A stretch of DNA of 12,803 nucleotides. Origin: Bacteroidota bacterium. GTDB taxonomy: Bacteria > Bacteroidota > Ignavibacteria > Ignavibacteriales > Ignavibacteriaceae. The position numbers and the translations under genes are program-made. The notes below the pieces were generated by a model. That model did not search any database. It saw only the letters and a program-made list of their open reading frames with translations, and was not told where the DNA came from. Location of the stretch: assembly GCA_023433685.1 (NCBI GenBank), contig JAEYUD010000090.1:1-12803 (forward strand). Reading direction: 5' to 3'. Positions 1 through 5,914 of the stretch are shown piece by piece (position 1 is the first letter of the stretch; every line of letters begins with the position of its first letter).

Positions 1-2
1 CG

Positions 3-1091
3 GCGGACAGGCCCGGTGACATCTATGACGCGTTGAAGAACGATCTGCCGGCGATAGTGGGAGCACGGGAGTTTGTAATGTTCGTGTTCGACGGTGGATT
101 TCTCACCCCGGCGGGTGGTCAGAAAGAGTCTGATACAAATTTCGCGGTAAGGGAGAAGATCGCCTACGAGCTTATTACCATGAAAGAGCCTGTGACGCTC
201 TTCGATCTTGACGGTTCAGGGATGATAGAGGGACTTGAAAACGTTGATCAGAGGGATATCCCCTCATCGCTTTTATACTATCCGTTAACCGATTCGGCTC
301 AGCGTGTAACGGGATGTTTTATATTTTTCTCGTCAGTTAACGGAAGGTTCTCATCTTCGGATGTGCTGGTTTTATCAGACATCACGAAGGCCGCTTCCGG
401 AATTCTTGAGAAGGTCACCGCCGGCAAGACCTCACTCACCGCGAAGTATGAAGACCTTCAGAAGTACACCGCCTTTTTCGGCTCGGAAATAAGAATGGCC
501 GTTGAGACAATTCTTTCAGTAAGTGAAACCCTCGATCGGGGTAAACTCTCCGAGAAGGTGAGATTCGGGTTTGACATTATCAGGGAGAGGGCATCGGGTC
601 TGAAGGGATTCCTCGACTCTATCCAGTTCTTCGTGGGGAAAATATCAGGTTTTACAAAGCAGCCGTATTTGGTAAGTGAACTCCTTGACGACTTTTTAGT
701 TAAAATATCTGAACCCGCCAAACAGCGCGAGGTTACACTTCTGCGGAAATATCAGGCGGATATGGTGATGTTCTTCAACCGGGAACTCTTCATCCATGCC
801 CTTACACTGATTACACAGAACTCTTTTGATGCAATGCCGGAGGGTGGAAAGGTTTATTTCTCCACTTCCGCGAACGAGTCGAATATACTGATCTCGATAA
901 GGGATACCGGTCCGGGGATACACTTCGATATCCGTGACAAGATATTCGAGCCTTTCTATACTTTTGGAAAAACAGGGGTGGGGCTCGGTCTTCCGATCGC
1001 CAACAAAATTATTAAAGAACATGGAGGTTACATCTACCTCGAATCATCCAGAAACCAAGGAACAGAAATAATAATAGCCTTACCCGTATGA
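3..1091 (+). CDS. GAF/HATPase sensor histidine kinase-like protein lacking the acceptor histidine (5' partial)
   Basis: C-terminal part of a cytoplasmic sensor-kinase-like protein. The frame is open to the left edge (…DIYDALKNDLPAIVG), so the true start lies upstream and the TTG at 33 is probably just a codon. Counting that codon as residue 1, residues 1-125 resemble a GAF sensor domain, about 135-200 form the predicted dimerisation helices, and about 210-352 are a HATPase_c domain. The ATP-binding motifs look complete: N box TLITQNSFDAM (Asn263), G1 box DTGPGI (291-296), F box IFEPFYTF and G2 box GVGLGLPI. The helix that normally carries the phosphorylated His reads FFGSEIRMAVETI, with Ser151 in the H of the usual HE(I/L)R motif. 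No His occurs before residue 254, so autophosphorylation in the usual way is doubtful. The ATGA at the end overlaps miaA. Family call is firm; function as a kinase is uncertain. Confidence 0.85.
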   Translation, partial: ADRPGDIYDALKNDLPAIVGAREFVMFVFDGGFLTPAGGQKESDTNFAVREKIAYELITMKEPVTLFDLDGSGMIEGLENVDQRDIPSSLLYYPLTDSAQRVTGCFIFFSSVNGRFSSSDVLVLSDITKAASGILEKVTAGKTSLTAKYEDLQKYTAFFGSEIRMAVETILSVSETLDRGKLSEKVRFGFDIIRERASGLKGFLDSIQFFVGKISGFTKQPYLVSELLDDFLVKISEPAKQREVTLLRKYQADMVMFFNRELFIHALTLITQNSFDAMPEGGKVYFSTSANESNILISIRDTGPGIHFDIRDKIFEPFYTFGKTGVGLGLPIANKIIKEHGGYIYLESSRNQGTEIIIALPV

Positions 1092-2020
1092 ACTATGACT
1101 ATATTGCAGTAATCGGGGCTACCGCGACAGGAAAAACCAACCTCGCCGTGAAGATAGCTCAAATGGTCGATGGAGAGATCATCTCTGCCGACTCAAGACA
1201 GGTGTACAGAGGTATGGATATCGGCACCGGGAAAGATCTCGATGCCTATAATACAAGGAAGGGGAAAATTCCATATCATTTGATTGACATCCTTGACCCC
1301 CGGGAAGACTACAGCGTTTTCCGCTTCCTCGAGGACTTTTATAACAGCTACGACGACATCAAAGCCCGCGGCAAGGTGCCCGTTCTTTGTGGTGGCAGTT
1401 ATCTATATTATACAGCTCTATTCATGCGCTATCCCATGGCAAAGGTTGACGACCTTGAAATGAAGACAGAGGCAATGATGAGGTTCGATCACGAGGAAAT
1501 GATCGCAGAGCTGAAGAAACTTAATCCGCTTCTTCACAACCGTACCGATCTTGAAGACAAGATGAAGACCGCGAAGGCACTTGTAATAGCCCGTGAGAGT
1601 TCGGAAGTTGAAAAACAGAACGGTCTCGTCCATCCACCGGTCGAGTTAAACCCCCTCGTGATCGCCACGCAGGTATCACGTGAAGAGTATTACAAAAGGA
1701 TCCGTCTCCGTCTTGCCGAAAGGCTTCGTAACGGTCTCGTGGATGAGGTGCGGAACCTGATGAATTCAGGTATAACCCAACAGCGCCTCGAATACTTCGG
1801 GCTCGAGTACAAGATCGCGGGGAGATATCTCCGCTCTGAACTCTCGAAGAACGACATGATCCAGAAACTTATCTCCGCGATTAACGAGTACGCCAAAAAG
1901 CAGATGACCGGCATCTCGAAACTTGACAAGCACTACATCAATGTGAATTGGATACCGCCCGAGGATACGGCGACAGTTAAGGCGCTTCTTGAGGAATCGG
2001 GATTCGCGATAGTTGAATAA
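1088..2020 (+). CDS. miaA: tRNA dimethylallyltransferase MiaA
   Basis: Transfers a dimethylallyl group from DMAPP to N6 of A37 in tRNAs reading UNN codons, in the cytoplasm. The 310-residue length is normal for the family. Visible motifs are the P-loop GATATGKT (10-17), the catalytic-Asp block SADSRQVYRGMDIGTGK (Asp35), HLIDILDPREDYSVFRF, and CGGSYLYY (101-108), which corresponds to the usual GGTGLY. The C-terminal part has FGLEYKIAGRYL (237-248) rather than the classical IGYKE, as I recall for the Bacteroidota MiaA2-type branch. The usual AKRQxTWFR near the tRNA-binding end reads AKKQMTGISK here, losing the Trp-Phe-Arg. The ATG lies in the 4-nt ATGA overlap with the upstream kinase-like gene. 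No Shine-Dalgarno is visible, so translation is probably coupled. The family is clear; the altered motif leaves some doubt about exact substrate or activity. Confidence 0.92.
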   Translation: MNYDYIAVIGATATGKTNLAVKIAQMVDGEIISADSRQVYRGMDIGTGKDLDAYNTRKGKIPYHLIDILDPREDYSVFRFLEDFYNSYDDIKARGKVPVLCGGSYLYYTALFMRYPMAKVDDLEMKTEAMMRFDHEEMIAELKKLNPLLHNRTDLEDKMKTAKALVIARESSEVEKQNGLVHPPVELNPLVIATQVSREEYYKRIRLRLAERLRNGLVDEVRNLMNSGITQQRLEYFGLEYKIAGRYLRSELSKNDMIQKLISAINEYAKKQMTGISKLDKHYINVNWIPPEDTATVKALLEESGFAIVE

Positions 2021-3146
2021 TTCAAAAGACCCCGTTTCGAGCTACCTTCGCAAACGGGGTTTTCACTTTCAGCCGGTGTACCTGAATTTCACCGGCTACC
2101 GCGAAGTGGTTGTTGTGGTTCCGTGCTACGACGAACTTGAGAACCTCCCAACCTTGTATGAATCACTACTTAAGGCTGAACCAAGCGAAAACGGAAGCGT
2201 TGCCCTTCTTTTTGTTGTAAATCACCCTGAAGATGCTTCTGAAGAGAAAAAGTTAAAAAGCCTCAAAACATTTGAGTGGCTGAAGAAGACGGGTGATGAG
2301 AACAGATTGCCGATTGCCATCCTTGATCTCTTCACACCGGGAGTTGAGGTGCCGCCGAAATATGCGGGCGCCGGTTTTCCGCGGAAGGCCGGGCTCGACG
2401 CGGCGATAGGGCTCACCGGTCCGGAGAGAAGCAGCACTTCCCTGCTTGTATCCCTCGATGCCGACTGTGAAGTGTCGCCGGACTATTTCCGTGTGCTTGT
2501 TTCGCTTGCGCGTGAAGGGTGCGCGGCAGCAGTTCTTGAGTATGAACACAGATGTGATGATCCCGTGCATGCCGGCGCGATAAAGGAATACGAAGCGTGG
2601 CTGAGGTCGTACACGGATGGTTTAAAGTATGCCGGTTCACCCTATGCGTATCATTTTATCGGTTCGACCATGGTTTGTAATGTTTTGACGTACGTTAAAG
2701 CCGGTGGAATGAACACAAGGCGTGCCGCGGAAGATTTTTATTTCCTCGAAGCATTGGCTAAGGTCGCGCCGGTACGCAAGGTTGAACCCGCACTCGTTTT
2801 TCCCTCAAACCGCCCCAGCGACCGTGTGATATTCGGAACCGGCAAGGCAATGACAAAAAGAGCCGAAACCGGGGAGATCATCAAGCCATACCCCCGCGAG
2901 GCGTTCATCCCGTTGAAGCATTTCATGGAAGTCTATCATTATTATCATAATTCCGCGGAAGAGTTGATCCGGGCGATCCAACACCTTGATCCCTGGATAT
3001 CCGGATTCCTCGAATTGTACAATTTCTCTCGCGCGATGGCGCAAATACACGCCACCTCCAAGACCCCGCAGCAACTCCTCCGCCAGAAAGATATCTGGTT
3101 CGACGCCCTCAAAACCCTCAGGTTTGTTGGCCGGACATATAAATGA
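2013..3146 (+). CDS. Family 2 glycosyltransferase
   Basis: Predicted cytosolic GT-A fold glycosyltransferase of 377 residues; donor and acceptor are unknown. Residues 31-45 carry the nucleotide-sugar strand and loop (EVVVVVPCYDELENL). LVSLDADCEV (145-154) holds the metal-binding DxD (149-151). RAAEDFYFL (237-245) resembles the ED motif that supplies the catalytic base in GT2 enzymes. No transmembrane segment is obvious, unlike processive synthases, so a single-sugar transfer to a lipid, protein or small acceptor is plausible. The TTG start at 2013 lies within the last codons of miaA (8-nt overlap). A GTG at 2076 just before the fold is the only nearby in-frame alternative I noted, and neither has a clear ribosome site. 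Gene-free repeat DNA follows. The start is the weakest part of this call. Confidence 0.82.
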   Translation: MNNSKDPVSSYLRKRGFHFQPVYLNFTGYREVVVVVPCYDELENLPTLYESLLKAEPSENGSVALLFVVNHPEDASEEKKLKSLKTFEWLKKTGDENRLPIAILDLFTPGVEVPPKYAGAGFPRKAGLDAAIGLTGPERSSTSLLVSLDADCEVSPDYFRVLVSLAREGCAAAVLEYEHRCDDPVHAGAIKEYEAWLRSYTDGLKYAGSPYAYHFIGSTMVCNVLTYVKAGGMNTRRAAEDFYFLEALAKVAPVRKVEPALVFPSNRPSDRVIFGTGKAMTKRAETGEIIKPYPREAFIPLKHFMEVYHYYHNSAEELIRAIQHLDPWISGFLELYNFSRAMAQIHATSKTPQQLLRQKDIWFDALKTLRFVGRTYK

Positions 3147-3153
3147 GTTGGAG

Positions 3154-3175
3154 CCACAAGCCTTCAGGCTTGTGG
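3154..3175. repeat. Short palindromic hairpin, TTCA loop (copy 1)
   Basis: A perfect 9-bp stem, CCACAAGCC with GGCTTGTGG, closes a TTCA loop, starting 8 nt after the glycosyltransferase stop codon. No T-run follows, so it is not a standard Rho-independent terminator. It could still pause polymerase or protect the transcript 3' end. The shape and the second related copy at 3210-3229 suggest a dispersed REP-like element. Confidence 0.75.
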
Positions 3176-3209
3176 ACCGGATGAATTGTCACTAAAAAAA
3201 TAACAATAG

Positions 3210-3229
3210 CACAAACCTTCAGGTTTGTG
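3210..3229. repeat. Short palindromic hairpin, TTCA loop (copy 2)
   Basis: An 8-bp perfect stem, CACAAACC with GGTTTGTG, with the same TTCA loop as copy 1. Relative to copy 1 the stem differs by G to A on the left arm and C to T on the right, so one base pair has changed on both sides and pairing is kept. This favours a selected or templated structure over chance. Confidence 0.75.
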
Positions 3230-3253
3230 ATAAGGTCATGGGAAAAATATATA

Positions 3254-3295
3254 TGCCCTTTAGGGCAAGCCAGACAACCCACGGCCCTAAAGGGC
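3254..3295. repeat. Inverted pair of GCCCTTTAGGGC elements
   Basis: GCCCTTTAGGGC at 3255-3266 and its exact reverse complement GCCCTAAAGGGC at 3284-3295 are 17 nt apart. Each is itself near-palindromic (5-bp stem GCCCT/AGGGC), and together they could form a 12-bp stem. The right element is followed by GGTTTGTTTTGTG, which is T-rich but not a clean T-run, so a weak terminator role is possible but unproven. Confidence 0.7.
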
Positions 3296-3303
3296 GGTTT
3301 GTT

Positions 3304-3325
3304 TTGTGAAATCTCATATTCACAA
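3304..3325. repeat. Inverted repeat TTGTGAA-N8-TTCACAA
   Basis: A perfect 7-bp inverted repeat with an 8-nt spacer. It may be a protein-binding site or a small hairpin. The inner TGTGA and TCACA half-sites are 10 nt apart, not the 6 nt of a CRP site, so I assign no regulator. A further weak pair, AACGCT (3324-3329) and AGCGTT (3346-3351), overlaps its right end. Confidence 0.4.
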
Positions 3326-3396
3326 CGCTGAAGCGATGAGGTATTAGCGTTAAATTGTTTTTCCACCTTATGAATCTTTCCGAACTAATGGTTCTC

Positions 3397-3415
3397 AATG
3401 CGCCGCGGCGCACTC
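3397..3415. repeat. 19-nt palindromic insert, copy A
   Basis: AATGCGCCGCGGCGCACTC, containing the perfect 14-bp palindrome TGCGCCGCGGCGCA at 3399-3412. It sits exactly between octamer units. With its flanks, 31 nt (3391-3421) are identical to 3458-3488. It is all G and C at the core, unlike the T-rich array around it. Confidence 0.85.
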
Positions 3416-3463
3416 AAGTTCATAAGTTCTTAAGTTCTCAAGTTCTTAGGTTCTCCCGTTCTC

Positions 3464-3482
3464 AATGCGCCGCGGCGCACTC
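3464..3482. repeat. 19-nt palindromic insert, copy B
   Basis: Identical to copy A, with the palindrome at 3466-3479, 67 nt downstream (six octamers plus 19). The identity means a recent duplication of the whole unit, or active maintenance of the palindrome. Confidence 0.85.
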
Positions 3483-3574
3483 AAGTTCTTAAGTTCTTAA
3501 GTTCTTAGGTTCTTAGGTTCTCAGGTTCTCTCCTTCTCAACTTCCCATCTCCCTGATTTTGCTTATTTTAAAAG

Positions 3575-3588
3575 TTTGATATTTGATA
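3575..3588 (+). repeat. Tandem TTTGATA pair
   Basis: Two adjacent copies of TTTGATA lie just before the start codon at 3593, in an AT-rich stretch (3556-3592). The position fits a promoter or leader element, but no consensus I can name matches well, and no Shine-Dalgarno is seen here. Confidence 0.35.
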
Positions 3589-3592
3589 TTGT

Positions 3593-4333
3593 ATGAAACG
3601 ACCCACACTGATAATTGGAGCATCGCTCACGGCGCTGGCTGTGGCGGTTTTTCTTCTGTTCTACGTTTTCGCGGGCAAGCAGAAACCGCTGGAATACTAC
3701 GATATTGCCGTGCCAGAACCCTCGGGTCTCTGTTTCTCCGCGGATGGAAAAAGTCTTTGGACGGTAAGTGACCGCACAGGCGAAGTGGCGCAGATATCGT
3801 TCACCGGTGAGCTGATCAAGAAATTCACCCTGAAAGATGTCGATTTTGAGGGGATAACGGTTTACAACGACACAACCCTTGCCCTCACGCGTGAGGGAAA
3901 ACACGCGGTGATGTTCGTGACAACTTCGGGTGAAGTGCTGCGCGACCAGCACATCGATATTGAAATGAAGAGCAATTCGGGGCTTGAAGGGATCGCTTAT
4001 GTCAAACAGGAGAATATTTTCATTCTCGCGCAGGAGAAGAAACCCCGCAGATTGATAGAAGTTGATGCCACCACTTTCGAAGTGAAACGTGAGATAAAAG
4101 CCGGGAAGGAGTTCCCCGATATCAGTGATATCTGGTATGATGAAAGATCGAACCAATTATGGATACTCTCCGACAAAGGTGAGTTTGTTGCCCGTTGCAG
4201 CAGGGAGGGTGAGATCATCAAAAAATACAAGCTTAAGATTGAGAAACTCGAAGGGGTCTGCGTTGATCCCGAAAAGAGAAAGATATTCACCGTGTCAGAC
4301 AAACTCGCGGCGATGTTCGTATTTGATTATTGA
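3593..4333 (+). CDS. SdiA-regulated/YjiK-like membrane-anchored beta-propeller protein
   Basis: A 246-residue protein with a short basic N-terminus and one hydrophobic segment (about 5-26), so it is probably anchored in the inner membrane or exported by an uncleaved signal. The rest has repeated blade-like stretches such as PSGLCFSADGKSLWTVSDRTGEV (in two parts about 43-65), FEGITV, GLEGIAYV, FPDISDIWYDERSNQLWILSD and LEGVCVDPEKRKIFTVSD. These match the SdiA-regulated (YjiK) family of beta-propellers. Members are named for regulation in enterics and their biochemical role is not established; a ligand-binding or envelope role is an inference. No Shine-Dalgarno precedes the ATG. It opens a run of same-strand genes and is 12 nt from the following lipoprotein gene. 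Family assignment rests on pattern recognition alone. Confidence 0.78.
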   Translation: MKRPTLIIGASLTALAVAVFLLFYVFAGKQKPLEYYDIAVPEPSGLCFSADGKSLWTVSDRTGEVAQISFTGELIKKFTLKDVDFEGITVYNDTTLALTREGKHAVMFVTTSGEVLRDQHIDIEMKSNSGLEGIAYVKQENIFILAQEKKPRRLIEVDATTFEVKREIKAGKEFPDISDIWYDERSNQLWILSDKGEFVARCSREGEIIKKYKLKIEKLEGVCVDPEKRKIFTVSDKLAAMFVFDY

Positions 4334-4345
4334 AAACGGTTTAAT

Positions 4346-4849
4346 ATGAAATTAATAAAGTATGTTTTACCCTTGCTGTCGGTTATCCTCTTCTCCTCCT
4401 GCGGGACGGTGACGAGTGACAGCGCGTATTTAAAAGAGACAGACTTTTCAAAACTGAAAGTCTACACCATCTACCCGAGCACCGCCCTGAAAGGGAGTTC
4501 GCCCGTTCTGGCAGCTACCATAGCGGCTGAAATAGATTCTGTCATGCAGAAAAAAGGATTCATCCGCGGAAATGAAGTGCATGATTTCGTGGTGACATTC
4601 TACACCGAAACGGAAGTGGAGACCTCGTACGGTAGTGTGAACTTTGAGCGTTGGAAAGGATTCTGGTCAACCAAAGAGGAACCCCTCTTCGCGGTGAAGG
4701 GGCTTATTGTTATCGACATGATCGATGCCGGCACTGGTCAGGATATCAGGCGCGGCTGGGACTCCAAGTTCGTGGGGAAGGAACAAAACCCCCGCGATAT
4801 ATTAAAGTCGACTATAAGCGGTATCCTCTCATTGTATCCACCCCAATAA
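4346..4849 (+). CDS. DUF4136-like lipoprotein
   Basis: A 167-residue predicted lipoprotein. The N-terminus MKLIKYVLPLLSVILFSSCG is a type II signal sequence with Cys19 as the lipidation site (lipobox LFSSC). The mature part has features of DUF4136: a TDFSKLKVYTIYP opening, a central beta-rich stretch ending LIVIDMIDAGTGQDIRRGW, and the closing ISGILSLYPP, where family members typically end in a helix followed by a Pro-Pro. No catalytic motif is visible. Function is unknown; such proteins are usually small outer-membrane or periplasmic lipoproteins. It lies 12 nt from both neighbours, between an exported propeller protein and a putative peptidoglycan amidase, which fits an envelope role. Confidence 0.8.
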   Translation: MKLIKYVLPLLSVILFSSCGTVTSDSAYLKETDFSKLKVYTIYPSTALKGSSPVLAATIAAEIDSVMQKKGFIRGNEVHDFVVTFYTETEVETSYGSVNFERWKGFWSTKEEPLFAVKGLIVIDMIDAGTGQDIRRGWDSKFVGKEQNPRDILKSTISGILSLYPPQ

Positions 4850-4861
4850 ATGGAGAATTAA

Positions 4862-5887
4862 ATGTTTAAATATTTTGTCTTGATAGTTCTGAGCGTCATG
4901 ATCTCGGTCTTCCCTCAGAAGAACAAAAACAAGAACACTAACAATAACAACAACAAAGGGAAGAAGGAAGCCCCGGCGGAAGTGAAGATCGACCTGAGAC
5001 TGCCGGCAGGAACTGACACTTCAAATATCCCAAAAGATATTAAACAGCTGATGAAAAAACCCCTCTTTACCTTCAGCGAAGAGGACGTGGACAAATACAT
5101 CGGTTTCCTTCAGGAAAGGGTGCCCGACCTAAGAAAAAGGGTACAGATGCTCGCTAAACAGGCGATGGGGCAGAACTATGATATCTACCTCCTGGGTGAG
5201 TATCCGTTTGAAATTAAAGACAAACAACCGTTGTTTAATCTGAAACAGAGCGATTGCGTGGTCTTCAGCGAGCACATGTATGCCATGGCACTCAGCCACG
5301 ACTGGAAAGAATTCTTCGCGATGCTTCAGCGTATCCGCTACAAGAACGGCGAGATCGGGATGCTAACTCGGAATCACTACACGGAAGCCGACTGGGTAAA
5401 GAACAACGACTGGCTGATCACCGAGATCACCAATGAGATCGGCGGGGGTGACGTGAAAAAAGTCACCTCGGAGATCGACCGCGCTAAATTCTTTAAGAAG
5501 CACGGTATCGGGCAGAACATCCCTAAAGAGAAGATCGAGTGGACCTACATCCCCGGTGATTCGGTTTACAAGGTTCTTCCATACCTGAAAACGGGTGATT
5601 TTGTGAATATTGTCAGGTCATACCCCGGCGGTGAACCCTGGGTTGGCCACGTTGGGCTCATCTCTGTTGAAGAAGACGGCACGGTTAATTTTATGCACTC
5701 TTCAGATCCGGTTGTAAAAACACAGACAGTGCTTTCGTACTGGAATGAGTGGAAGGAAAAAAAGAAAAAGAAAGGCGGCTGGGAGTTCCTCGGGTTCAGG
5801 TTCTACCGTCTTAATGAAAATGCTTTTGACAATCTTAAGAAAATTGACGGGCCCCGGGCTCCGAAACTGACCATTTATGGAAATTGA
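4862..5887 (+). CDS. DUF1460 putative N-acetylmuramoyl-L-alanine amidase (NlpC/P60-like)
   Basis: A 341-residue exported protein resembling the DUF1460 family, papain-like cysteine hydrolases related to NlpC/P60, some of which act as cell-wall amidases. Residues 1-18 are a signal-like hydrophobic segment. Residues 20-35 form an Asn/Lys-rich linker with a run of five Asn. The nucleophile region QSDCVVFSEHMYAMAL gives Cys132. It is followed by the characteristic RIRYKNGEIGMLTRNHYTEADWVKNND (in two parts, about 157-183). WVGHVGLI supplies the likely catalytic His263, and FMHSS (His279/Ser280) may complete the site. Near 297-306 a Lys-rich stretch is encoded by A-runs. GGAG at 4852-4855 with a 6-nt spacer supports the ATG. 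Substrate is inferred: turnover or recycling of peptidoglycan fragments in the periplasm. Confidence 0.83.
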   Translation: MFKYFVLIVLSVMISVFPQKNKNKNTNNNNNKGKKEAPAEVKIDLRLPAGTDTSNIPKDIKQLMKKPLFTFSEEDVDKYIGFLQERVPDLRKRVQMLAKQAMGQNYDIYLLGEYPFEIKDKQPLFNLKQSDCVVFSEHMYAMALSHDWKEFFAMLQRIRYKNGEIGMLTRNHYTEADWVKNNDWLITEITNEIGGGDVKKVTSEIDRAKFFKKHGIGQNIPKEKIEWTYIPGDSVYKVLPYLKTGDFVNIVRSYPGGEPWVGHVGLISVEEDGTVNFMHSSDPVVKTQTVLSYWNEWKEKKKKKGGWEFLGFRFYRLNENAFDNLKKIDGPRAPKLTIYGN

Positions 5888-5904
5888 TCATATAATAAGC
5901 TAAT

Positions 5905-5908
5905 GGAG
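5905..5908 (+). promoter_or_regulatory. Shine-Dalgarno that selects the gnd start
   Basis: GGAG lies 6 nt before the ATG at 5915, the same spacing as for the preceding gene. It overlaps the in-frame ATG at 5903, which has no such site upstream. This argues that 5915 is the real start. Confidence 0.7.
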
Positions 5909-5914
5909 AAAAAG

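Larger units (their letters stand above)
3389..3538. repeat. Interrupted octanucleotide tandem array, consensus ARGTTCTY
   Basis: Fourteen 8-nt units fit the pattern one unit, 19-nt insert, six units, 19-nt insert, seven units, with no bases left over. Commonest units are AAGTTCTT, AAGTTCTC, AGGTTCTT and AGGTTCTC; the first and last units of each run are the most diverged. The 8-nt period is not a multiple of three, so it is not coding-like. Its strict register suggests growth by slippage or recombination. It ends 54 nt before the start codon at 3593, so copy number could change promoter or leader spacing. Confidence 0.85.
3147..3592. other. 446-nt gene-free, repeat-rich intergenic region
   Basis: No coding frame here is convincing on either strand. 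The stretch holds at least three unrelated repeat types, listed separately: TTCA-loop hairpins, inverted GCCCTTTAGGGC elements, and an octamer array interrupted by palindromes. It separates the kinase-miaA-glycosyltransferase block from the envelope and pentose-phosphate block. It must hold the promoter for the downstream genes unless they are read from upstream, but I cannot identify a convincing promoter by eye. Confidence 0.85.

Noticed and set aside
3154..3190. Rho-independent terminator after the glycosyltransferase gene
   Set aside because: The hairpin is good, but no T-run follows it (ACCGGATGAATTG). Kept as a repeat only.
2986..3195. 69-codon plus-strand open frame overlapping the glycosyltransferase end
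   Set aside because: It is out of frame with the GT2 protein, has low-complexity Arg/Ser/Pro content, and no motif or ribosome site.
3305..3324. CRP-type operator (TGTGA … TCACA)
   Set aside because: Half-sites are 10 nt apart instead of 6, so the geometry is wrong for CRP.
3391..3488. CRISPR-like array (two identical 31-nt repeats with a spacer)
   Set aside because: The 31 nt are two identical 19-mers plus flanking octamer units, and the 'spacer' between them is itself made of the same octamers. There are only two copies and no cas genes.
3563..4156. 197-codon reverse-strand open frame over the SdiA-regulated-like gene
   Set aside because: The plus-strand frame has a signal anchor and recognisable propeller blades, while the reverse frame has no recognisable motif and is a shadow of it.
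4915..4975. Frameshift or slippage in the Asn/Lys-rich stretch of the DUF1460 gene
   Set aside because: Despite the A-rich codons, the frame stays open and the downstream catalytic motifs are in the same frame as the signal sequence, so no break is seen.
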